Source: Brachypodius melanocephalos
Lineage: Eukaryota > Chordata > Aves > Passeriformes > Pycnonotidae
DNA length: 64,000 nt
Direction: 5' to 3'
Assembly: GCA_013398615.1 (NCBI GenBank)
Contig: VZSR01000055.1
Span: forward strand, 3,829,721-3,893,720
Made by a program: the position numbers and the translations under genes. Within the stretch, counting starts at the first letter, position 1. Every line of letters begins with the position of its first letter. Positions 1-12,109 of this stretch are shown here, in pieces. Under the pieces are notes generated by a model that did no database searches, had not been told where the DNA came from, and was given only the letters and a program-made list of their open reading frames with translations.

Positions 1-708
1 TCTTCATTAACTGTCTTGATTTTTGACTTGGGTGCATGTAAACAATCATCTTGTATTTCTTTTGGAGATTCCTTATTATCTGCTTTACTACAGTAATTGT
101 CTTTATTTAACGTAGAAGTGGCTTTTTTGTCTGTCTGAAACAAAGTTTCTGCTTCTCCTGGCAGTCCATCTTCTTTTCCAACCAAATTATTGGCAGAACT
201 GACTTTAAGGGAATGAGTACTCTGGGAAGTGGAATTGGTTAGGATCCCACTGTTTCTACCCCTAAATGGCAATAACGAATCTAGTGAAAACGTCCTTTTA
301 ACTTTGGTTGCAGCTAAAGCAGGTGTATTTCTTAAGTGTAGCTCATGACATGATTCAGTGGATAAAGTTGTGGCCTTTGCAGTTCTTTCATGTTTACTTC
401 TGCCCAAGTAATGCTGAGCTTTACCAGACTGTTTGCTTCCCACTCTAACTGTAGAAGAATTGAATACGGCATCATCTTGGTGATCTCCAACCTCATCTCT
501 TCCATTTTCTTCTATTAGGCAACCTGATTTCACAGACACAGTTGTTCGGACTTCTCCATTTTCTTTGACTGTTGAAGCATTCCTGCTTTCAGGACTTTCT
601 TCTCCTTTTCCAATTTCTGATTGACTCCTCAGGAGCTGCCTGATCCTCGCAGAACCCCGATATGTTGCGTACGTGACCGCGGGTGCTTCTGGCTTCCGTC
701 GTGTCTGC
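1..708 (-). CDS. CRYBG3: CRYBG3 coding exon 4 (start of the long exon, cut by window edge)
   Basis: Read on the minus strand, this exon begins after an AG acceptor (complement of 709-710) and stays open to position 1. Its first base completes codon 203, and codons 204-438 follow with no stop, plus two leftover bases. The product is hydrophilic and rich in Ser, Thr, Lys and Glu, so probably disordered. Two islands stand out: VTYATYRGSARIRQLL (about residues 214-229), a basic motif I associate with the N-termini of beta/gamma-crystallin-domain proteins of the CRYBG type, and RTFSLDSLLPFRG (341-353), which looks like a basophilic-kinase or 14-3-3 site around Ser344. CRYBG3 is known as a very large A-kinase-anchoring protein (vlAKAP) with C-terminal crystallin folds and a ricin-B-like domain, all outside this window. 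The junction with the previous exon is in phase (AA|G = Lys203). The gene name is inferred from these motifs and from synteny with ARL6. Confidence 0.85.
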
Positions 709-3700
709 CTGGAACAAGGAGCATCAATATCAGCAAGGACAGACAATAAACTGCTGGTATGACAATAAAGCTTAGCACTAGCTGTAGATGATGTAAAATA
801 CTGTTTTCCTCCACAGGTTAGCACAAACTGCAGATTGCACTCAACACTATTTTCCTCCTTTTTCTGCTAAATATAGGTTCATGTGACAAATGATATGGAT
901 GCCACCTTTTACCACAAAAGCCAACATAAACTGTAAGTAAAAAAGTAGATGTTGGCTTAACCAACTTCTATCCTTTATTTTCTACCAGACAAGGGAATTA
1001 CTACTGACAAGTGTCACTGCAAGGCAACATTTGCAGAGACAGAAATAACCATCCTGTTTTGAAGATGTTCGATCCTTCTAAAGCAGGTCTGCACATTAAA
1101 ACTGAAGAAAATTTACTGTACTAAGACTCGTCAAAATATTGAATTTAAACTTTTACCCAAGCTTTCAACATATTGAGATGAGGATGAGGAGAAACAAAAC
1201 ATGTGGGGAAAAAAAGAAAGTACGTAACGGGGGATGCTTTTCTGAACCACACGGTAGTAAGGAAAGAGATCGAATGGAGAATGGGTAAGAAGAAAGACAC
1301 TTGGAAGGCTGCAGGGAATACCAAAATGGGAAAACTAGAAATGTGACAAGGAATTGGTGGATCTAGTCATTCATTAGTCTTAAATTTAGCAGCAAAAAAC
1401 AGTAAATGCAAAAACTAAGAAATAAAAGAATCATCACAGAGGAACTGCGATCCTGCTCCTTCGCTGCTCTTTCTCATAATACTAAGAATAAGTTCAGAGC
1501 CTGTCACTTTCAATTTTCTGAAGAAGCGTTTTTTTCTCCTTTCTTAAAAGTAGGAGACATCACAAATACTCACCTTTCTTTCAAATGCTTCTCTCTTTTC
1601 CCCCTATTTTTCTGCCTGTTAAAGAATTCTTGCAAAAGTCAGTCACTGTCAGCTTTACCATTCTTCACCTTAAGACAAAGCAGACACTCAGACCAGACAA
1701 ACTCCCTTCTGCCTCAGCCTCCACTTAAATTAAGAAGAAACCCTTTCAAAGTCTGCCCTATATCTGCTAACACAGTGAATGCTGGAATCAGACATTCAGC
1801 TGTCTGGAAAACTGTCATACTCATTTCAGGGGACTCTCTTAGGCAAAAATAACAACAACAAAAAAGGTGTTGGCTAAGATTTTGATTTCTAATATGAAAG
1901 CATTGCAATATACAAAAATAGCTTAAGAGCCTCTGAAAGCTCTTTGCACCTTCCCCCATTTGTTCGATTTGTTTAGAAGTTGTTACATCTCTAGAGTTGA
2001 GAAGAAATAATTTAATTGAGAAATAAAACATAAGTTTACTAAGGAAAGTGAAACATTTGAGTATCATTGAGTAACTGTAACTTCACATCTGTATGGGTTC
2101 TGAGTATATATTCTCTCAAAAGATACATAAGAATATCAAAATGGAGTGGATTCACCAATCTAAAAATAGAATCTCTTTTCTGTCAAGATTTTAGAGGCCA
2201 AGATTATTACTTCAGTATTTTATTTTGAAGAGAGAATTTAATGCTATTTAAAATCACAAGTAAAGAATACACATGGAGTACAAGTGAACTGAATGTGAAA
2301 TTATTCGTATTCATAAACATTAAAAAAGAGATATAAACAGTCATTTATATGCACGTTTTGCATTGTCAGGTACCTTCAGGCTATTGCCAAAATACATTAA
2401 TATGGGAATTTAGACTTTGCGAGAACTTGAAAATTCAGTTTGTGTTGGGATTAAACTCACTGTCATCTCTGATAGAGCAAAATCTCAATACAGGGTTTGT
2501 TGGCAAGGTGTATTAAGTCACAGAGGAAATAGGAAAGTCCTGTATAAATATAAAAGTCCTGCACAGCTGCCAGCTTGCCAAGCTAGATGCCTACATTTAG
2601 TCTTCTATAGTACCAGTCTGGTTTCCAGAGATACCAGCAGCGGTGGCTGCTAAACATCACACACTCCATTTGTTAAAATGGCTGACTTGAGGATTCACAA
2701 CCCTCCAAAGAAACATAAACACTTCTGAGTGAAAAAAGCAAAACACGGTGGAGAAAAAGGGTAGTTAAAAAAAATCACTACAATTATTATCCACAGAAAA
2801 TTTTATTCTATTATTTTCTAAAACTCCAGAGATTCTAAAAATGTGAGGGGAAGGATCTGTTGAGCTCTGCAGCGCAGTAGGTTTACTCAGCATCAGCCAT
2901 AGTCATACTAAAAATAAGTCTTAAGAATGTAAGACCTGATCATGCTCTTATTCAGAATTAACCTCACTGAATAACCTTTCCTGCTTTAAATAATCACTAT
3001 TAAGCTTTTACAAACTCCAGCAGCTTCTCTATACTTTGGCCAACCTCAAAAATAAAAGCTGGCCTACAAGTGCGCTGAACCCAGATGAAATTTCTTTTAA
3101 GAAAACAAGCAGAACACATATTGGCATCACTTCTCAAGAAGAAGAAGAGCTTTCTGGATTCTTGAACAGATCAACTGTAATGACTTGTTTGAAGTGAGCA
3201 TATAAATGGTATTGCAAGATGCCAAACACTCATTTCCACCAAAACCTAGGCATGACTATGAATAAACAGCTTGACAAGAATTAGCTTTTACTTGAAGTGT
3301 CTTTTTATGTCATGGTTGATATTTTTGTGTGATATGCAGTGGGGAGAATTTAGATTTATGTACAAACATGTGGTGAGAACAAGTATTCCAGGAAAAAAAA
3401 CTGGAACACACCTTTCCAGTTGTCTCTCATACTCAACTTTGCCTTCGAATTTTTCATGTGAACTCAGAAATTCTGAAACCCAAAGCTATGGGATGAAAAG
3501 GCAAATTTTACAGAAGGGATGCCGAGGAGAACCCAGCATGACTGGATTCTATATCTACACTGATTGGAGCTACACATCCCCCCAAACCAATATTCATTAC
3601 AGCTAGTCAAACAAAACAAATGTACTCAGAAGCTTTCTTTTGCCTATGTGATGGCCTTAATAATTTCTCCCAGTTCTTTTTGCTCTCTGTTTGTCTTCTG

Positions 3701-6700
3701 AGGGAATTTTATGCTCCAATTGATCAGTTTGAAGTCAGCAAGATTCCAAGCCATTTGCCCTTTGGAGAATTGTTCACAAACCCAATCCTGAGGAGCACTG
3801 GCTCCAGCTGCAGAGCCCCAGCCTGTGCCAGTGTCTCCCAACACGCAGCTCTGCTCTCCTGCAGGCTTCACTCTACCAAGACTTTTGTCAGTGAGCTCTA
3901 TTTTCAGTCAGAACCAACCTTTCCTCCCCAGAAAAGGCAACTTCAGGGTCTCTGACCTTTGATAAAGCATTTGCTGCTCAGGATATTACAAAAAATTTTG
4001 CCAGCAGACCTTTTAGTCCTAATGCATTTCCTTTGAGAGCACATAGAAGCATATTCACTCTGAATGCTCCCATGCAACAACAAGACATTTGAAAAATGAA
4101 AACCCATGTTCCTACCAGCAACTCAGCTGTAAGTCTTATGAAACAAGTTTAGAAGAAGGCTGTGCCACAAAAAAAAAAAACCTTCTGGAAGTGTCACTAG
4201 AGACTTACTTCATTTCTGATCACCAAAAGAATATGTCAGTTCAAAACTTACCCTAAAAACTCTGCAGAAATTTTTTTTCAGCTCATGTGAGGATGCAGAT
4301 GAAAGCCTGATTATATAAAGAACTCAGTGTGCATTCTGTCACATATTTCAAATATTTGGAGATTCCTTCTTTCCTGTCCTCACAAGAAGCTACTCAATTC
4401 CCTATAAAGCCTTAAATCAGTTTCAACAAAAGACTTTGACAGCAACAAGAGAAGGTGTCAACATGAGTTACGTTACATTGGTCAGAAGTAGGTGCTTGTA
4501 GATATTCCTTCTATTGTGAAAAAGATATAAAAAGTTAAAGGGGGATTAACTCAAGGAGGAGAGGGGAACATGTTCTGACATCTTATCTGACAGGCATCTT
4601 GTGTAACTTGCCCAAGTGGCAGTGGTTATAAAACAGCGTTGTTGATTTGGAAGGCCAGCAGTGGGAGGGAACCTGCTGCCTTAAACGCCTCATTCCAGTG
4701 CACCTATGAAGAACACGTTGTTTGCATTTTTTCAAGTGTTTGCCATCGAGATGGCAATCCCTCCCACCCTGTTTGTACCATGCAATAATGCAGAAAGCAG
4801 AGAGCCCTGTACATTTTCCAAAAGGTGGAGGAAGCCCACACAGGCTGACAGAGCATCTCAGGCCCCCGGCAGCACAGCTCATCTGCACAGCAGGGCACTG
4901 CTGCCCAGCCTGCCTCTCCCCAAACATGCCATGGTGAATTTTCCCCTCATACCTCACTTTTCCAGGTATTTTGTCTCCGTCCGGCAGTCTGCTGCTTTGA
5001 CAAGCATATCCATGCATGTTTCCCTCAATCTCTCCTCACAGACCCCACAGAGGGAGCTACCAGAGGGATCTGCAGGCTACAGGCTGAAAATCAGATTTGG
5101 TACTTGTGGCTCCTGGCTACCCCTCTCTGACCATCTTAAAATTACACTGTTGTTTATTTTAATTTCTTCCTGCTTAGCTTTTATTCCACTGTATATTTAA
5201 CTGACAGCTTTTAAAAAAAAATTACGTTAAGGTACTTCATCTGGAAACAACTGTCTTAAAGTCACTTTGAAACACCTTCTGGTGGAATCCAGCTTACTCA
5301 GCTGGTTTCTATGCTCATGTAAGATATTAATAAATGGGAAAAATTAAAGACTTGCTGGATAAAAGACACTGTGGGCTAACTGAATAGTTGCCATACACAA
5401 CTTAGATGAAAGAAATTTTTTTAGCCAGAGGGGAAAACTTCATGATTTAAATCTCCAGTCTGAAATACATAGTGTCCTGGGATGTCACAATGTATGTTTG
5501 AAAAGGTCAAAATTTTGATGGAACAAAGTGATTTACACACAGTGGATTCTGCAGGAAATTTCAAAGCTAATGTTCCATAATTAAGAGTCAACGACAATTT
5601 TAATAAAAGCAAACGCAGTCTCTGTGACCTTGGAAGGAATGTTTTTCCTTCCCCTTGCCCTTTGGGGTAGCACTTCTTGATTATCTCCCACATCTGGGAA
5701 AAGTTATTCTTTGAGTCTGAAGGAAGAGAGCACACATCAAGGCTGACCCAAAACACCAGAGGCTGCGAGACCAAGACCAGCACAAAGGGCCTGGGTTCAC
5801 TCCTAGCTCCTCCTTACCCTATTTCCCCAGTACCTGGCAGCATCCAGCCTTCCTACTCCATACCTGTGGGAACTATCCTCACCTGCTGCCCCTCCTTTCC
5901 CTCTGTCACACTCAGGGATTCAGGTGCCTGGGACTTGCCTCTCCCAGGGAGCAGGGACAAGCAGAGCTGCTGCTGTTTCTCATGGCTGTGCAAGAGCTGG
6001 GGACAGCAGTGAGGTGTCCCCTTAGTTTCTCATCCTAAGGCTGAAGAAAGCCACTCCTCTTGGCCTCTTCTGAGATGTAATGAAGAATCAAAGCCAGGCA
6101 TCCCTTTATTCTCTTCAAGCAAGAGTGTAGCTTCAGGTGCAGTAGGGAAAGCAAAGGGTTTGACTCAGTTGAATACAAAACTGCTGAACAACCCTACTGA
6201 AAAAAAGTTCATCGGAGAAAACAGTCCCGTGAATTAGTTTCTGACTTTATTTAGCTCAATTTTGCATCACACATCTGTTAAGAATTACTCTTAATATATA
6301 GTTTCATTCTTCAGAAACACAGAAATCTTTGCTTTGGCACCAACAAGAACCTTTCCTTTGGATCACATCCCATCCCTGGGTAGGCACTCCTCCCTGGCAG
6401 GTAGAGAAATGCTTTGGGGTCTGCATTTCTCCCAGAGCACAGCCCTGAGAGTGACCACCCTTCATAGTTCACCCGGGAAATCAGGGGCAGGATGGTCCTG
6501 CTCCTTCTCCAGGACAGCCTTCTAATTTTGGGTGGTATTTGGCTGACCTGGAAGTGTGGAGTTGCCCAGGTAGTTTATGCCACTCTCAGGTGGCAGCAGG
6601 TCACTCTCAGCAATGACTCCACGTCCACTTGTGCACCAGCAACCGAACAACACTGCACTTCCATGGCCAGAAGGCCACCAAGAGATCAACAAATCAACAC

Positions 6701-8338
6701 CAACAAATGCAGGAGCAGCAGCTTCCCCACTCCTCCTCAGGAATTACCTGATGAGACTACTGCTTGGAATTAAGGGATGAATTTCTGTTCATTTACTCTT
6801 GATTTTCTGCCAAAGCCATCCATAGGGAAAGACGAATGTTGCTGCTACTGACTGAAATCAAAGCCACAATATGCAACAATCCATCAGACAAATTAAGGGC
6901 TGTGTTTTGTTATCACCACAAGCCTGCCTCTGACAAGCAACACAAAAGAGAATTACAAGCTCCGAAACAAACCTATTAACCAGAATTATGTAAACCTGAA
7001 GGATTTTAAATGATGTATTTCTATCAAAACAAAAGGGCAGGATTTGCTGACAGTAGCAAGGTGGGACATACTGATTGCCAATACATCAATTAGATGTATA
7101 GCAACAGGTTTACTTGACTTAAAAATTAATTAAAAAACCCCATTCCCTCACAAAACCCAATAATGTATAACACAGGAGAACTGTAAATGGACTGAAATTT
7201 CTTTCTCCTTAGGGGTGCCTCCCTTCTGAATGAAACTGCTTGCAATGCCACACTAAATTATTCCTATTACCTGGCCCTCAGAAGGGTGTGAAATGTAATT
7301 GCATGTTTTGAGCATCTGCTTTTGAAATCACCCCTCTCCCCTCTTTTACCTACAGTTAGAAAATCCTTGCAGCTGTGGGGTTCAGAGTTCTTCCTCGCTT
7401 CCAAGTCTACAAGATTCATAACATGAGGAAGAAGACAGGATCATAAAGTACCTTGTTGAACTGGGGTATTAGTGTCTTAACCAGGATTATTTAATCAGAA
7501 TATTCATTCAGAATAGGTACAATTTTGATTTCTGCCTCTTCAGCCATGTTCAGCAAGGCAATAAAGTTCCTCCTTGCTGAACTCCAGAGCAAGCTGTGCA
7601 GTTTCACAAGCACTGTTGTTCTGCACACCATTATTTGCAACATCCACTTATTGTTACTGGGTATTACAAAAAAAAAAAATCTACTGGAAGACAGACAAAT
7701 GGCAAACAGATCAGGGGCAGGAGGAAAGGAAAACACCAAAGTTTTGTCCTCAGTCACCTGCAGAAGCTACCACCCACTATCACCACTGGGATTCTTGAGA
7801 AGATGGCATGTATTTACTGCAGGAAGTCCATTCTCAATTTTGAAGCCAAATCATTGCTTTTTAGTGACAGGCAACATATATGAAAGAATTTTACATTTTA
7901 AGAAAGATAATGGGGCAAATCTATGTTTTACATTTGTCATCTACTTTATGAAACCATCATCCCTCTCATGTAGACTTCTGGCAATGAGAAATGAGGTGAA
8001 CCTCCACTGTTCCATGGTTTTATTTTTAGGGCATATTTCATCTGTTAAAGGTTGGCTTATTAACATCATTAAGGAGTGCAAAGGCCAAGAGTGAACACAG
8101 AGTTTTCACTTTTATATCTACCAGTCAGCCACAGGGGACCATCCTACTCAGAAGCTGCCATCTTACCTAAGTAAGAGGGGTTTTCTACACTAAGTAGCAA
8201 ATACCCTGCTTTGCAATTGCTTGCTCCCCTTCATTTCTTTTAGGCAAAGAAACCTCCAACCAGCCCAGAGAAATGGAAGACTAAGGGATGAAATAAGTGG
8301 AGACTCGGCCCAACTCTCTTCACCCATCCTCTGTGCTG

Positions 8339-8360
8339 CAATTATTGTGCACAGTAATTG
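8339..8360. repeat. 22-bp near-perfect palindrome with homeodomain-type half sites
   Basis: The arms read CAATTA and TAATTG around a TTGTGCACAG core. Ten of the eleven base pairs of the dyad match; only the seventh pair (T/G) does not. TAATTG and CAATTA are core homeodomain recognition sequences in inverted orientation. It lies deep in CRYBG3 intron 3. Function is inferred only; chance formation in AT-rich DNA is possible. Confidence 0.45.
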
Positions 8361-11300
8361 TTGTCTAGAAACTTAGCCACGGTTTTGTCTTTTGTGCTCT
8401 TCCTTTACCACTCGCCACTATTGGGATTAAAGGAGCAAAAGTCTTTGAGGTACAAATTACCTCTGAGCCAACCAGCCAGGGTGATGGAGGAATAATGTGA
8501 CCTACACATTTTGTCCCTCAAAAACACGAACTCCACAGACTGACCTCATGAATTCCACTTTCCTTGGCTCAAGGCCTGGAAACTCAAGACTTTATCAAAT
8601 GCCAGACCTCCCACTGAGGGCCAAATTACCCTCAGTTTACAGGTCAGAGCACTCTGATATCCTTGTATTTCACCAAATATTGCTTTTAGGATATGAGGAG
8701 AATGAGGTTGTCTGAGTAGAGGCATCTGAGACCACTTGGTAGGTTTTTAAAATCTGAAAGGTTGTTTGGTTTAGGCTTTCTTTTTTATACAACTCTTATG
8801 GGGATTATGCAATCTAACAAATATCCCTCTTCCACTTATCATTGCAACCTCCTCACCAACCACAGACAGTCCCTAACGCAGTACTTCACTGTAGTTTAGA
8901 ATTAACAAATTCATTTACATCTTCCTCATGACAAAGGAAATTGCTGCAAGATTAATAATGCAGTGGTCACAAGAATTTGTAAAGCTCTCTACTACATCCT
9001 GCCTCCACAGGAAAAGCTAAAATTGCAGTTTAATTCAACAATCGATGGAATCAATACCCTTGGCTTTAAATGGCTCACTAGCACGTCTCATGTGACTTTT
9101 AGGACTTAATCACTTTCAGGCTCACATCATCTTTGCTCTTCATGGTTTCCACACCTTCCTGCTGCTTTGTTCTTTACCCCTTCTCCCCATCATTCCTCAT
9201 GTGCTTGTAGAACCCACTCTCAAGAAGACTCTTCAACCAACTGACAGCAACCAAGAGCATTTTTACAGTTTGGCTATGCTAATTGAACACCAGCTAGTTA
9301 ATATTTAGTAAAAAACCCAGCTAGGACCAGAAAGAATAAACTACTCTACATCTTTAAACTTTTATAAACTGAAAGAGAACAAATCCAGCATAATCACTTC
9401 CATAAAAGAAAAAAAAAAACCCAACCAGTTATTCAAACTTTTTAGAAAGGTAAACAATGCAAGCCTCTGCTTCCCTGCAGTCATCCCAATTTTTCTTTGC
9501 TAATTGCTTCAGAAGAGCAGTTCACATTGTGTGGTCAGGCAGAGAAAAACATAATTAAAGTTACACAGAGATTGTCTAACTTGTTAGTATCCCAAGCCAA
9601 AAAGGGCAGAATGTACACTGTGCTTTTGAGAATGAACTTAAAAGGACACAGATTGGTTTAATGTTTGCCCTAATTTACAACAGCTACAACGAAAAATAAA
9701 TACAATTTTTCTTCCATTTAAAAAAGTAATTTTCCATGGAAAAGCTGCATTCTGTATACAGGCCAACCTACCCTTACCTACAAACTAGCAACACACATTC
9801 TTTCATGCTTGCCTAGCCACGAGACACGTGAGCTATACTGAAAAAAATCTACACTGGTTTGCAAAGGTTATCTAACAATGCAGGACAATGTCAAAGGATG
9901 GTCAATTGAAAAATCCAACTGTAACTTTCAGTTCAGGAAAACAAAAATAACTCAAAAATTTTTGCACGAAGAGTGAGTCAGTGAGTTAACACCCACACTT
10001 CCCAAACTCTGCAAATTTCAATAAATGCCTTATTTCATTAATCTACATTTTTATGAAGAACTCACAAAAAGAAAAAAGGGAATGAGATCCACCTTACCCT
10101 GTAAATTGTGCATACACAGTGAAGGACATACTACAGAAACAGCAAATAGCAGCAAGAGACTGATGCAGCAACCCAGCCTGTCCAACAGGTTTTAGGGAAT
10201 ACAATTTGCTCAGGAACTAGACCGAATAACACCACACTCCTGGGCTCTCCAGGGAACACCTAAGGGGAGGAGAACTTTTCCTCTGCATTGATCAAAGCAG
10301 TGGTGGTGCTGAGCTGCAGTTTGGAAAAAGCACAGTCAGATGGGCGATACCACGGGATAAAAACCAGTTGACCACGTCACAGATCCAAGCAGAGTGCTTA
10401 TGAGAACACCATTATTACTGTTTATTTTATAACCATTATTACTATTAATTACTGTATTTTTAAAGTGGAAATACAGTTTTAACTTCCCCTGAATAGGCAT
10501 CACACCACCTATTCATATCCTGATCAGCCGCTGCATTTGTAACATACATCTTCAAATCCTTATTCTGCCAAATAATAGGTAAGGGCAGAGTGCTGGAGAC
10601 ATCCCCAGTATGGGAATGGAATTCAATAAGCAGCTATTTTGGCTGTCTCTGACCTCCTGCATGGAGATGAAACATTTCATATGCCATCAACAAACACACT
10701 GAGCACAACTCAAATTAACTTTAAAAAATTTAAAAGAAAAAAAGGTACTTCTTCTGAGTCCATCCTCCCATTCTGCAATGCAAGCAGGAGCACTGTGATA
10801 GATTTATTGGTTATTCCCAATCACTGCTTTCTGCTTAAATTTGAAATAAATATTCTGGGCCATAGTGAAAACCTGAGTCATCACCACTTGCAGACGCACT
10901 GCCCACAAACAAGTCCATGTTCTACACACCCATCAAATACTGGACACGTAGCACAGGCAAACATTCACACCTAACTCCAAATCTATGCTGTTCTGACCCA
11001 CATGTAGCCAAATCGTCAATGTAACAAATTATTTTGGAAAACTAATGTTTATGAGACTCATAAAAGGTTTTGTAACACACAGTGTTGACCACAGACAAGT
11101 GTTTTAACTTTTCTACTCTTGAAACGTTTCTACTCTTGCCACCACTTTTTTTTTTTAAAAAAATCTTCTTTTAAAAAAACTACAGGACTATAAAGAATGC
11201 TCCATGTTTGGGCTAATTGAAATTGACTGCTTTACACAGCCTTCTTAACATCACAGGAAAACCACAAAGAACTAGGGGAAAAAAAAATCACATAAGCAAT

Positions 11301-11631
11301 GATCACCCAGTCAAATAAACTAGGAAAGATAACTTACAAGTGAGAAAACCTTACTTGCAGAACTGCTGAGATATAAAAAGGACAAACATTGGAAATAAGC
11401 TCTTTACTCTTCTTTTTTTTTCTTAACATATTTGTAAATGCTGCATCTAGTCAGGAGACTTCTAAACAACTTCTTTAAAATTTTGTTGCAGTTGACTCCT
11501 CCCCTTCTCATTTATTTAGGGCAGTTGCTACTGGAGTTTTGTACAAAGTCAAGTCAGGGACACCCCAACCACCCTTATAAATGACAGACATTTCTCATGC
11601 AGTCAGCAGAACTTGGTCAGCACAGTTCTGT

Positions 11632-11644
11632 ACACACACACACA
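11632..11644. repeat. Short (AC)n microsatellite
   Basis: Six and a half AC units lie about 40 bases downstream (in transcript sense) of the exon 3 donor of CRYBG3. Confidence 0.8.
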
Positions 11645-11681
11645 GACATCAACATAATTAATAATAAATTACAAAACTTAC

Positions 11682-12109
11682 TTTTCTGTATCTGAGGATT
11701 GTTTCCAGCCTCCTTGAAGATCCCGTTTAATATTTTTCCCGATATTATTTAAGATGGTATCATCTTTATTTACGGAATCCTCTTTTCTCCTAGCTGTAGG
11801 CTCTTCAATTTTTGGGTGCTTTGGCTGCATGTCCTTTGGAAAGGTATTTGTGCTCTGTAAATCCTTTTCACATCTGTTGGGTTCATCTTGGAAGGCAGAG
11901 GGTTTAGATTCTACCAAAGAAGATTTTGTTGCAATATTAAATAAGCTTCCAAGGAAATGAAAAAAGCCTTCTCGGGGTTGCTTGTCTTTATCTGATGTTT
12001 TGATTCCAGGAGTCAAACTAGGAAGGCTATTGGCCTTTTTCAGCTCCTCCTGGATTGCAGCCTTGCTAAGTTCTTCTGTGGAATGGTTCTTCTCTTCATT
12101 TTGACAAGC
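11682..12109 (-). CDS. CRYBG3: CRYBG3 coding exon 3
   Basis: This is a 428-base minus-strand exon. The acceptor TTAG lies just above 12109 and the donor GTAAGT just below 11682. It starts on a codon boundary (Ala61), encodes residues 61-202 without a stop, and ends with two bases that make Lys203 with the next exon. Most of it is polar and charged, as expected of the disordered N-terminal region. The exception is an aromatic and hydrophobic patch, GFFHFLGSLFNIATKSSL (about residues 108-125), followed by Lys/Glu-rich sequence. I take this patch to be a conserved short motif of CRYBG3 N-termini. The longest ATG-initiated frame inside it starts at 12016, but both splice phases show that coding continues upstream to 12109, so that ATG is internal. 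Confidence 0.87.

Larger units (their letters stand above)
709..11681 (-). other. CRYBG3: CRYBG3 intron 3 (about 11.0 kb)
   Basis: The intron has a GT donor at the complement of 11680-11681 (reads GTAAGT) and an AG acceptor at 709-710. The sequence is AT-rich. It contains short A runs (for example near 4168-4180 and 9407-9418), a 22-bp near-palindrome at 8339-8360 and a short CA repeat at 11632-11644. Open frames of 100-190 codons near 1406-1852, 4706-5200 and 7525-8094 give unrecognisable, composition-driven peptides. I see no exon, RNA gene or clear transposon. Confidence 0.7.

Noticed and set aside
629..814. 61-codon minus-strand frame starting with ATG at 814
   Set aside because: It runs through the CRYBG3 exon 4 acceptor in a different frame. 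The spliced frame is supported by phase with exon 3 and by motif content.
1406..1852. 148-codon plus-strand open frame
   Set aside because: The peptide is rich in Phe, Ser and Leu from T-rich DNA, and no motif or conserved family was recognised.
4706..5200. 164-codon plus-strand open frame
   Set aside because: It overlaps other frames of similar length on both strands, with no protein-like domain. I treat it as chance.
7525..8094. 189-codon plus-strand open frame
   Set aside because: It crosses a 12-A run, its composition is that of AT-rich intron, and there is no recognisable domain, splice structure or promoter. It lies antisense within a CRYBG3 intron.
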